A DNA stretch of 64,000 bases from Burhinus oedicnemus (lineage: Eukaryota; Chordata; Aves; Charadriiformes; Burhinidae). The stretch is from positions 379,985 to 443,984 of the forward strand of contig VFFE01007018.1 of the NCBI GenBank assembly GCA_008921705.1, read 5' to 3'. Below the pieces are notes generated by a model. The model saw only the letters and a program-made list of their open reading frames with translations. It did not search any database and was not told the origin of the DNA. The translations under genes were made by a program, and so were the position numbers. How positions within the stretch are numbered: the stretch's first letter is position 1; each line of letters starts with the position of its first letter. Shown here in pieces: positions 46,961 to 58,600 of this stretch.

Positions 46961-49900
46961 GTGAACAGACCAGCTCTTTGAACTCACTAGCACCCAGGTG
47001 AATAGGAACATAAGCCGTTCTTAAAATAACAGAGCTGGTACTGCAAAATCCAAATTTGATTAAAGATGTGGAAGCGTATGGTGGAGAACCAGCGTCAGCT
47101 GTGGGCGGCTTTCCCCCACTTTAATGAATAGACGGCTGTCATCTCTTACTTATCTCCCAGGATGAAACAGTAAATAAAATCTGGTGTAACCCACAAATTT
47201 AGCTGAGTTACGGCTGTCTATTGGGACCGAAGTGTTAGACTTGTTGGTTACTTTTGCAGAGAATTCAGAAGCACTCGGAAGGAAGTCACAACAGGGATTT
47301 TAAATTCCGCCCCCCGCGAGACACGGCGCCTGCCCGGGTGCCGGGGCTGAGGGAACTTTTCCCTGGCTGCAGCAGAAGTTGTGTGTTAGAACAGGGCTGG
47401 TTGTGTCACGAGTGGAGCAAATGGCCCCAGCACACGCTTAGCAGAGGATCTGAGAACAGATTTTTGTGTGAGGGACAGACCCAGGCGTTCCTTTGGGAGC
47501 GGCACGCACCAGACCTGCGCCTCCAGCTTCGCTCTCCGGGCACAACGCCGCTCCGCCGGCACGGGCGCTCCTCGGGGCTGCGCTGCCCGCCCAGAGCAGC
47601 CTCTGCCAAGAGGGAGCTGCTCTGCCGCAAAGTTGGCCTTTAAGTCATCAGTGAAGAATAACGTGTGTGTCTGTATCACCGCCGCGTCTGGGAGTTTGAA
47701 AAAAAGATGGCTGTTTTCATTGCCGTATAAATAAAGGTTTTCTTTACGCGAACAGGTGCTGCTCGGTCTGAATCGCTCTGATTCATGCCTCGCTGGAGGG
47801 GAATTATTAATCCCTCATATTCTGCACAAGGGTGGCTGGTATATATTTTCTAGTAAAAATTAGAGCAGATCAAGACTGTTTCCTAACGGTTCCTATAACC
47901 ATTTGCATTTTCACATGCACGGGAAGAGTTCTGAGGGCGTAACAGGACCGCCGCTGTTTGGGTGACATCTGACCACGGCATGGGCAGCCAGAGGGGCTGG
48001 ATCCTCCGTGCTGCAGAATGGAAGACAAACCGTCCTTGAAGAGCACAGAACCAGCTACTCTCTCATTGCCTTCCTTGCCTTCTACTTCACAGTGCCGGCA
48101 GCAGAGTTTCTTGGGCAAGAAGGCGGTTTCCAGAGAATCCCTGTATTAGCCCTCTGGGGCAGCGTCACACCTGTAGGACATTCGGCAAATAACGTCTCGC
48201 AGCAGTTTTCAATCACTGCCAACACCTGACCTGGAGCAGTTGCTCTGTTTTCTGTGTTGAGAGTCACAGGAATGTTATGGCACCATGATGCGACCTGGAG
48301 ATTTTTAGAAATAACTCAGCTCGGCAATATCATAGCCATAACTTGCAGGAATATTTGTATTCTTCCCTCCAGATTCCTGTTACAGGAAGTTTATCACAGA
48401 CCGTTTCAAATGCTTTTCCCCAGAGAAAGCATCCAGCCATTAGGTATTTCCTTTCTAAAGCATGTCTGTTAGCTTAGCTTTTGCTGTTACTTATTAATAC
48501 TGCTATAAGGCATTTCAATGACATGCTTTGCCTGAGTTTTTTAAAAGCCTCTCACCACCTAGCTCCTGCTCCTTTCCTTTGGAAGCAGAAGTGAGCTTGC
48601 TATCAAGAAAGCAACGTGAGACAAAACTGCCAAAGGCCCAGAAAACCCGCTGGCCAGATCTCCAGAGGGACACGGAGGTGGATGGTTTCTCCAAGTCCTA
48701 CATATTCCATTTTTCGTTTCGATTTTCCTTTGTGCTCCCTTTTTGCTCCGATTCCTGTGATGTTCCTGCTCCTTCGCTCTGCTCTCTCTCCCCGCCGGCA
48801 GCTCGGGTGCCTGCTGGAGGCTGGTGGGGCGCGGGCCGGTTCCTCCCCCCGTGCGCCGAGGGTGCGGGATGCTCCCCATGCCTGAGCCCGGCTCACGGCC
48901 GGCTGCAGCCACGCTTCATTCAGCAGGCTGTGAGCAGAGCCTCCGTGCAGCCTCCCACCTCCTGCAGCATCTGGGGGCACTTTCTCCCTCTGCGGTGATC
49001 TTCCGTGGCTCCCCCGGCTCCACGGGGCTCTGCGGGTTCCCCTGCCGGGTGACCCTGCCCGCGGGCAGCACCCCGCTCCCGCAGGAACGGCCGAGCAGCC
49101 ACGCCGGGAAGAGTCACTCCCTCGAGAGCTTTGGGAGTGAAACCCGGTCATTTAACACTGCAGAAATGCCAGATGTTGTTCTTTCGTTGGATGTGCAGCA
49201 AAAGGTACCTCATGATTAACCTTAAAAGTATAGGCTTTTTCTTTGCCTGTGCGAGACAGATTTATAATATTTTCTCTTTCTTTTTTAACACTGGATTCTT
49301 TGTGCAGACAGTGATTCATTGAATAATCAATTTCCTTATCTACGTAATACATTAAAGTGATCCATCAATGCCAGATAATCAATCCAGCTTGTGATTTTAA
49401 GTGTGTAAGAGTGTATGTATGTGTACTGTATATATATTTTCCTCCTGTATCGTTGTCAGGGCAAATAACATCTCCCTTTCTCTGCTCCTTTCCCAGTGAC
49501 TTTTGTTTATGGTGTGTAAAAGAAAATCACGACATTATATTACACCTTGTAAGTTTTACGGTACTTGAGAGGTTTATGCGGTATGAATGTAAAGGGCAAT
49601 GCAATAATGCAAAGGGCAGTGAGACATTTTTAAGCACAGAAGGATACACACGGAGCTGCAGAGATAAATCTGGGTGGATAATCATCCCACAGTGTCTCTC
49701 CTATTTATGAGAGAAAAAGACATCCACTGCAAATCATGCTTCAGGTCACTTTTGCCCTGCTCTCTGGCTCTGCTTTGCATTACAGGCTGCTTAAATTGTT
49801 CTTAATCTAATTTGGGATCTCTGCCCTGGTACGCTGCCTGCGCTGGGCTGTGTCCCGTGCCCAGCGGAGGGGGTGAAGGACAATGTAATTCCCCGTCACT

Positions 49901-50886
49901 TACGTGGTACGTTGGTCTCGTGCAGTTCAAGGACCTGAGTAAATGGAAGATCGTTTGGCTGTCCTCTGTGAGTCAGGAAAGGGTTGATCTAGAGAATGAA
50001 CCATGGGAGGAAGCAAGAGGAATCAAAATGACCGAGCCTGAAGCTTACAGATAGTTTAGGTGAGGAAGAAGAGGCCGGGTTCAGTCTCCCTGCAGTCTGG
50101 GTGTTTGCTGCCGGAGCCTGCTCAGTTTGAGCTGGGCAGAAGAGCGCCTCCGAGAACGGGTCTGGGAATTTTAGCCAAGTGACTGTCCATACAAAGAGAG
50201 AAACTTCATGCATCTTGCCGTTGTTAGATTTCTTAAACAGACAAGCAATGAATCCTTCTCAAACGTGAATATTCAGGATTCAGCATTTGTAACTAGCAGT
50301 AGAATTGGAGACAAAATGCCATTACTTTTTGAGGTCAAGATAAGTTTTATACATAGGTCACCGTTCCGTGTGCTTCATTCAAAATCCAATTTGTTTTGTG
50401 GGCTTACGATGGCAGAAACGCCGATTATTACACTATCTCCACATGTTCGGTACTTTCTGTTGCAGGAAAAGATTTTGCCTTAATTACTTCCAGTTTTAAC
50501 TGTTTGGCACAGAGAAAGGATTTTCCTGATTTGAACCATCTCATCAGAAGTTGAAAACTTAACTGGAGAGTGGAAATCTCGAGATGTGGCCAAGCCCCGT
50601 GGAGTTCCCAAGGTGCAGAAGCCGGCTGATGGCTGGCATCTTGTTTCCCATCCGCGGCCACGGCAGCTTTCCCACAAGGCGGTTTAAAGCCTGCACTGGG
50701 CAGCCCGAGCCACAGTCCGCAAACCCAGGGGCAGGCACGCACCCGGGGTGCGAGGCGGGGAGAGGAGGAGCCGCAGGAAAACCCTCCGAATCCTGTCCCT
50801 CTCCTCTGGACCCCAGTTCTGCAGAGCCTGCAACCTCACCGGAGCTCATGGCAGAGACCTGCACCTTGGGATGCCATCACTATTCC

Positions 50887-50902
50887 TTTTTTTTTTTTTT
50901 TT
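50887..50902 (+). repeat. T16 run followed by GCAG
   Basis: Sixteen T residues are followed directly by GCAG. It mimics a splice acceptor, but the sequence after it soon hits stops in all frames and shows no similarity to GRIK3, so it is listed as a homopolymer. Confidence 0.85.
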
Positions 50903-51589
50903 GCAGCGATGCTATTACCATTTTAAGCTGAAACAGGGACCTGTAAAAAGGAGGTTCTTGGTTTAAATTTCTGGTCTATAAAATCTTAAAGATCTCTTCT
51001 TCCTTTATAGGGAAAGAAAACCATTTTCTTCCTCATTTTATGCACTTTTCTTCTTACGAATTTTTATTTCTGCAAAATCAGTTTTTGTCGTCTTTACTTA
51101 GAAGAAATTCAAAATGAGTCCTTGGACGTTTAGCTTCAGGGTGGTATCTAGGCTTGGCTCACAATGTTTGAATGGAAATAGGATCTTTAGTTTCTTTTGC
51201 TATTCATCTACATCGCGGCGAAAAGGTTATCCAGAGAGTGTGGTGCAAGATCTTAGATGAAGCCAGTAACATTTTTTAAAATGTAGAGCTTGTCTTTGCA
51301 CACATGATCAACTTCACTTAACATTAAAGTTATAAATAAAAGTGTCAAATATAAAGAATCCTCTGTTCTTCTAGCAGCTACCTCCAATCCCTGTGGTGTG
51401 TTTCGATAGACAAGACTGACTTTGTACATGTGCCCTTCTATTTATAAACTAATCAGTGAAAACATAGTTATATCCATATTTACTTAGTCTACTTATCCAT
51501 TAATGCAGTGGTAGTTATTTGAGGAAAAACATGAAATACGTTCTTGTCTGCGCTGTAACTTTATGTGTTACGTGCGGCAGTTTCAGTTG

Positions 51590-51735
51590 CTGGATCCATT
51601 TCCTCCAATTAGAGGGAGAGCGATGGCACACTACAATCTGAAACCCAGCCTGATTTGCATATCCTCATCTTTACATTAGGAATTCGCATTTAGTTTTAGT
51701 ACTTTTTGGAGGCAATTCTAACCTAATTCATTTTC
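51590..51735. promoter_or_regulatory. Candidate conserved enhancer-like segment in intron 1
   Basis: A clean, non-repetitive AT-rich segment carries an exact POU octamer ATTTGCAT at 51653-51660, a homeodomain-type CCAATTAG near 51605, and CCTAATTCATTT near its 3' end. Motif clustering is visible; regulatory activity is inference. Confidence 0.3.
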
Positions 51736-51736
51736 A

Positions 51737-51762
51737 CTCTCCTTCTCTCTCTCTCTCTCACT
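51737..51762 (+). repeat. (CT)n tract
   Basis: A CTCTCCTT block is followed by eight CT dinucleotides. It directly follows the motif-rich AT segment at 51590-51735. Confidence 0.85.
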
Positions 51763-53964
51763 CCAAGGATCCCCCACATACACTTGACTGCAGCAACAAG
51801 CCAACCACACAGAGGAGCCACAAGAAAACCCCACGATCCCTGTTGAGGTTTAAGCTTGGCAGCTGGGACCTGCCACTTAGTCTCGCCTAGGGACCAGCCT
51901 CAGTGCCCCTGCACTGCAGCTCCTCCCACGCAACCTTCATTTTGGATGCTGAGCTGCACTCTTCACCCTCTAGCCTCAAAAGTGGAGGGAAGAGATTCAT
52001 ACAGTTTAAGTCTTGAACAAGCTGTACTTTCTCCTATTTTAAGAAAAAACTCCATTCACAGGCTTCCTCAGCAGCTGGTTGGGATTTTTGCTTATTGCCA
52101 GCGCTTGGAAACAAAACGCTCAGTACGTTCCCTTGTTTCCTGAGGACGCCAAAAGGTGCCAGCGGCCCGGGTGACAGCGCCCAGCGTGCCACACTGACCG
52201 CACCGCACCTGACCCCGCTCACCTGAGTTCAGCTGGGAGTCATTCCCCCCGGCTGGTGACCGCCGGTATTCCGTACTGGCCCAGCAGCCTGATCTGGATT
52301 TTTTGACTGCGTTGTTAAGGTCACTCTGTGAGGTTACACGCCTCTTTGTGCTTTGTGAGTGTTTGTGGGGAAACCTATTTCCATATGAATTATGAAAGTT
52401 TATGCCACCAGGACTGTAATTCGTAAATTGTTGTGACAGCAGCATTTTGAAAGAAAGCACAGAGAAACCAGGGTAATAAAACTTGCCATTAAGGGAGTGG
52501 ACTTGTGAGTCCTGGAAAGAATTCTTGTCCAAGGATTATTTATGATCATTACGCACCAAAATGTGTTTTTGCATTTTTATTGCTAGCAAATTACTTGAAA
52601 CCCACTGGGGAGCTAATGATTTTTCCTTTGCGGCCATGCTACTTCATTTTGGGTTTTTATATGTACATTTTTGCAACCAGTTAAGCCATCACTTTTGATT
52701 TATAGTAACAATAATTATTTCTAAATCGCCTGGATGTTAAAGGGTTAACCATCCTTTGATTTCAGCTCACAAAAACTACAGGACAGTGATGGATTTCAGA
52801 GGGAGAATGGCTGGTGGTGCCTGGGCAGGTTTTTCTCCTGATTGCTTTAATGGTGCTAACTACCTCTAATGGGGAGCACGGATTAGTTACGTTCTTCAGT
52901 AGCTTCTCATTAATTTTACAGTGCACTTGGTTGAAGATTCCTGATTTCTTGGCTTCTTCATTAGTGTTACCTGTTCAACAACACAGAATAGTGGAAGTGA
53001 CTTCGGAAAGGAGCACTGAATTTGGATTCCTTTAGAGGAGGAGAAAAGGAGCGTGAGGCTCTGGGCAGCTCCGATGAGAAGGTGCACGGGCAAGATTTGC
53101 GAGGCTTTTCCGTCTCCCCAGCGGGGCCGGCCGGCACAGGTCTGTGGGGACTGGGTGCCCTGAGCAGCGGGCTCTGCCTGTCCCACCCCGCGCCGCCTGC
53201 TCGGGTCACCCAGGGCTGGTTGCTGGTGCTAAAGTGACCTGGCTGCGCCCCTGGCAGCAGAGCTGCTGCCCTGCCCGCGGCGCCTGGTGGCTTTCCCAGC
53301 CCAGCACGAGCCAAGGCTGCTGGGCACAGAGCCTCTGCTGCACCGCCGCTGCTCCTGCTCCCGCCGCCGCAGCCGGGCTCTGCGCGCAGCTGCCCCATCT
53401 TCACCTCCTCGCCTCCAAACACCGAGGCCCTCGCTCCGTGCCGCGGGCGCCGGTTTACCAAACAGCAGCAGTTACCCAGTTACTCCTCAGGATACGCTGA
53501 TCAGTCATTGTAAGAACACCACGGCTGCAGAGAGCCGCAGGAAGCTCAAGATCAGCCTTAATACGAAGGTTAAGTGAGTCCTAAATTATTCCCTGCCATG
53601 GTTACGGGGTGATTACACTTCTTGTTTCTGATGTGCCGTCTCGGAAAGACCCTCCTGGTGCAACGTAGGTGAGAGCTGCCTGCCAGGGATCGAAGCTTGG
53701 TGGCAGGCCATCTACTGTTGCCCCTCCCGGAGCCCTTTACCCGGATCTGGAATTCCCTGGACACAAGTAGCAAATGGATGGAAACGTTCATTAGATTTTG
53801 GGGACTGTGGGACATTTGTATATTCATTACCAATGTCAGTGACAAAACCAGCATATGACTAATTGTATTTTTGATCATAATACAGCAATTTGTTAGAGCC
53901 GCACTTCCTTTATAGACTTTCAAAGCCTTATTTTTAGAAAAGTATTTTTTGATCTTTCGTTAGC

Positions 53965-54128
53965 TCCTGTTCTGCTCTGGTACAGACTCCCTGCGTGGCT
54001 TTGAACAAACGACTTTGCTCTTCTGTGCCTTAATTCTGTACTTGTAAAATAGGGCCAAGCGTGCTCCCTGCTTCTCTGGGCTGTTGTAAAGGGGAGGGTT
54101 TTAAAGACTGTGACACGCGGATGTAAAT
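53965..54128 (+). mobile_element. MIR-family (CORE-SINE) relic
   Basis: The order of blocks follows the middle and 3' half of a MIR element: CTGCTCTGG, ACAGACTCCCTGCGTGG, TTTGAACAA, TTCTGTGCCTTAATTCTG, TTGTAAAATAGGG, then GGGCTGTTGTAAAGG and TTTTAAAGACTGTGA. In MIR these correspond to the segment after the tRNA-like head, the CORE (CTGTGCCTCAG...TGTAAAATGGG) and the GTTGTGAGG/TAAAGCGCTTTGAGA tail. Substitutions and small gaps are many, as expected for a pre-avian SINE. I matched it from memory of the family and could not align it formally. Confidence 0.72.
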
Positions 54129-57100
54129 AGCTGAGATTGCCGCACCGAGGCAGGGTCTTTGAGGCAGGCAAATAGATATGAGCAGGCACGACCCTATTAA
54201 ACTAGTGAAATACGGAGATTACAACCCAGGACTTTCTGACTGAAGTCATTCTGAGAAAAACAAGTATCCTAAATATCCTTAGCTGCTTATTTAATGTAGA
54301 TTTAAAAAGTTATTTATCGAAATTTAACAACTGTTTACTCAATATGGGACTGTAAAGCCTTAAAAACATACTCTTAATAATCCCGTGGTATTTAACTAAT
54401 GCACAATAGTGTGTGCTATTACATCCCAATTAAATCCCTATTTGAGACACTTAATTAAAAAGGAGGCTATAATAAGCTCCCGATCATTTGGCTCCCCAGC
54501 CAGATCCATACGATCAAGGATTCTGCGCGTTAGTCGGTGCCAAAGGCGTGCCGGAGCCGACGCGCCTGTCGCACAGGGCTGTGCTCCGGCTGGGCTGTCC
54601 TTCGGGCTGGGCGGCGGCAGGGACGGGGCGCTGCTCCTGGCAAGACGGTGACCGCGCGGTGCTCTCAGGCCCTGGGGTAGCTCCTACCCCAGACAGGACG
54701 GCTTCGGTCCTGGGGTGCAGCAGAGCCAAGGTGCTGCAGGAGAGAGGTCGGGCCATGGACTCTTCTGGATGGCAGAGCTCTCCAGGGACTGGAATACACA
54801 CTGCACTCCACTAAGGTCAAGGATGCTCTTCAGAAGCAGCAGCCCCTAACAGCAGCTTTGGCTTTATCGCAGGCGTGGGGAAGAGCATCAGGGCATTCCC
54901 CTGCAGGAGATACCACCAGCTTTGGAGCCCCCTTTGGCCAGAAGTCCTGGTGTGAAGGACTTGGAAGGTGCACCCAAGGCCAAAATACTGTGTGACGTTT
55001 GTGGGAACCTTGGAAATCCTGCGCTGCTGCCTCCCTGCTGGGTGTCTGAACAGCACTCTGCCCTGGTCTCTTCTGCGCTTGGGGATCATGCAGCTGGCAC
55101 ACAGTGACATGCCCGTGTCATTATCCTGCCCTGTGCCAGGCTTTCCGGGTGGGCTGCATTAGAAGGAGCCCTCAGGACACCCATCTGAAGACAGCCGCTC
55201 GCCATCCAGCCAAGTGACTTCTCTCTGCCTCTCTTTAAAAAAAAATAAATAATCCAAGCCCCCTTTAATTCAAGCATGTTTGAAATAGGAAGTGACAATA
55301 GCTTTGTGCTAGCTCCACAGCATGATGTGATGTTAATTTGTATAAGTGATTTTTTTGTTTTTAATTATCAGCCTGAGATTCAAAACTGAGGAATATGGGG
55401 ACCCCATGAGGCATGCTTGACTTTCAAGGATGGAGTTTGTTTGTTCATTCAAGTGCTTAAATGTATCTCTTAATTGTGTGGCTGATACTACGGTACAGCG
55501 CAAAAAAAAAAAAGGGCAGGATCAGAGATTGTCCCCCAGGAGCCTCAGGTCAGACCCCCGCTCTGACAGAGACCCTGGGCAGCCTGAGGCAAAACACAGA
55601 AGGAAAATACTGTTCCTGCTTTGCATATGGTGGGCAGGACGCGAGAGAGAAAATGCTACTGAATTCCGTGGAAAACATGGAAAGACCTCAGTGGGCTCTG
55701 GGTCACCCGCCGATGGTCCCTGTTTGTTCTGACGCCTTTGCAGTCCCCGAGGTAAGGGCGGCCCTGCCTGCGCACGGCGGAGACCCCCGGACAACGCTGG
55801 GAGCAATGAGTGACATCGGAGAAAAAAAGACACTTCCACCTGTATTTTTGTGTAAAGAGCTGCCCTTTGGTGTGTAACTACCCCCTCCATCCCACTATGA
55901 ATCCCAACGCTTCCAGAGACCAGGGGGGCTCGCAGGGGTATATAGCGCGTGTGCTGCATCGGGGGTCCCTGCCCCGTCCTGCAGCGCTGACGGCTGCGGC
56001 GAAGTTGCGCTGGGGTAAGAGAGGAGAGGTGGGACAAAGGGGTTCCTAAAGCAGCACCGAGGCACCGCTGCTCTCCGGGTCACCCTCCGGGCCCTCACAG
56101 CGTCGCTTGGAGCAGCAGCTCAGGGCTAGCGAACCACGGAGCAAACCAAACGGATTTACAACCGTGGTGTCATTTCTCTATAGAGAGAATTGATGCCCTT
56201 GTTTCTTTTTGTAGGCAGATAAAATAAGTACAGAGAGATCTGTGATGTGGCAGCTCTTTGGATTTTGCAGCGGATTCCGAGGCAAGCCACGGTTTATGAG
56301 CAGCCCATTAACACAGTGCATACTGTGTCTCATAAAAAATCCCATTTTCCCCATTTCCGCTCTACATTGTATTTCATTTGCAGTCTAAATCTAGTGAGAG
56401 GGTGAGTGGAGGTTTTGGCAGGGACCGTCCCTGTCCCGGGAGTGCCGGCTGAGGCTGCGCTCCCGGGGAGCCCAGAACAACCCGCCCTTCCCTCCTGGAG
56501 CAGCGCAGCTCCACGGGCTGGAGAAGTCTGTTCTCTGGGGACCTCGGCTGGGAGAGAAAAGATGCTCCAAAGTGAAAGGGAAACATCCACTCCAATGTTT
56601 TCTGCTGTTCCAACTCCTTTAAAATAATGTTTAGGTTTCATGTATTGCTAATTACATACACTAACGTTGGGTGGTATTTAATGCCAGCCAGTGATGGATG
56701 CTCTATAATCTTATATGAGAGAGCACATTTGTTTTCTAAGGCTAACTGCACACAATCTGTTATTGTATAATGCTGAATACTTTGAGGGTTGGTGCCTTTC
56801 AGTGTTGAGCATAAAAGCCAGGCCTCCCCGACAATAATCTTCATTAATCAGGCTTCCCTAGTCTGCGAGCATCGGAGACCACGATGTCTTCTTCGTACGT
56901 CAAAGCTCGCCAGGATTACACTTTGAAAAACCTCCCACCGATCTTCCATTCTTTCATTTTTCTTTACTTGGTTTAAATGGGAAAGTATCCTCCCAGTACA
57001 GCTATCATCGTTTTAGTTGTGTCTCCACACATTTCTTTTAAACTAATAGACAGCTTAAACGGGGGGAGGGAGAAGCAGCTGCGACTTGCTGGGAGCAGAG

Positions 57101-58369
57101 CGAACTTCACTTGAAGAGGATTCAGCTTCTTTTGTTTTTCACAAGAGCTGTTGAGTGTTCAGAAATACGGCCACTTATTCAGACTCCCGAAACATAGATT
57201 TAGGGGAGAGGTGTTTTGAAGGCTTTCAAGAGATTTAGAGGCGCAAGTGAGGGTCACGCAGCGCTGTGCGAGCTGGCATGCTCTGCGGCACCTTCACCCA
57301 CTCCTGCAGGAACCGAAATGTTGGTGCTTCAGCTCGAGTTTTCACGGCCGCCTGGAGTCCCTAGCTGTGTTTTTAGATGGATCCCAAACTCCCGAACTCC
57401 TCTGAGCGGATGAGAATTACAAGACACAGGATGACTCAAAAATGAGCCTAAATATGACTAAATATGTTGGGGCTTTCAGAGTCGCTTCCCGAGTGGAACC
57501 GCCCCTACGGCAGGGAGGGCGACAGCCTGAGCGGGAGCACTGAAGCACTGACTGTGACCGTCCGTCATTGCTCACGGAGAACTGGGAGCGGTGGGTAGGA
57601 GGGAGCGGAACCCAGTGCCCAGGGAAGGATGCTTTAGTGGGTAGGCTGAGGAGCTGGGTTTGAGGAGGGCCGGACTGTGTCCCCAGGGACACAGCCTCCG
57701 TCAAGGCGGTTCATCCTCGTTTCTTGGGCAACTTGAGCGGGGCCGTGCGGCCAGCGCGCCGGCTTTGCCAGTGCAGCACAGAGCGAAGCCATCGCCGCGC
57801 AGGTCGTCGGCCAGTTTTTCAGGGGTGGGAGAGGTTGACGTTTCGTGGTGTTCCTTAGGGAGAAGGACTTGTCACAGCGATTTAAAGCAATTTGGAAAAA
57901 AACCAAGACGAACAAGAAAAGCCAGCCAAACTCGGACTGCAGCGGAACACTCCGGTCTTGAGCAGTGTGTAAGCGTGACCTCGTTCAAGCTGCGTTTTCT
58001 CCTGGCAGTCTCGGAGCTCCCGGTCTGTCCTCGAGGGGCAGTTTCTCAGTGGAGACAGGACTTTTCCGAGCTGCTAGCCCAAATAAAATGAATTATTAGA
58101 TTGTCTCTGAGCAACTCCAAAAGTTGCTAGTAACAGCTATCTCAGGCTATGACAATCAACGTAATTTTAGCTTTAATTGCTAAATATTGCTGTAGCAAGA
58201 ACAGTTGTCTTCCTGCTCTGAGTCTGCACCGTGGCTCTCCCAGGTTTCAAGATGCAGTGAAAGTTTTTGGGTTGGTTTTTTTCGCACTGTACGTTTCAAA
58301 TGCTTCATTGTCAAACTGGTTAAAAGCCCTTATTTATAAAATGTGTGCGTCTCTTTCAGCTTAACTGAA

Positions 58370-58600
58370 AAGGCATTAAAATAACTGCAGCTGTGGAAAG
58401 AATAATTACAGCGAGATTTTGTCAAGGACTCTCTTGTCTGATGTTGCCATCTGTGACATGGTGAATGCAAAGATCATTTTAAACATAGGCAGTTAATGTA
58501 GAGAATAATTTCAGAGCTTTAGATATTTATGGTAAATTATTTAACTTTATTGTTTGGTTTTATGGCCTCATTATTCCATGTAGTAAGGACCTCTGCATTT
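58370..58600. promoter_or_regulatory. Candidate enhancer-like segment in intron 1
   Basis: AT-rich unique sequence with AATAATTACA near 58401, AGTTAATG near 58491 and TAAATTATTTAA near 58533, plus a CAGCTG E-box near 58388. There is no open frame or repeat. Regulatory function is inference. Confidence 0.22.

Larger units (their letters stand above)
42258..53964. other. Intron 1 sequence, mostly unique
   Basis: Long AT-rich stretches (42740-43160, 46490-47250, 49140-49780, 50930-51780, 52300-53030) alternate with GC-rich patches (43690-43830, 46080-46370, 47310-47640, 48770-49130, 53040-53460). Open frames never exceed about 180 codons and show no domain. Candidate regulatory segments and simple tracts are listed separately. 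No additional GRIK3 exon was seen. Confidence 0.6.

Noticed and set aside
50880..50966. Possible GRIK3 exon after the T16-GCAG acceptor-like signal
   Set aside because: The following sequence meets stops quickly and has no similarity to the expected start of GRIK3 exon 2.
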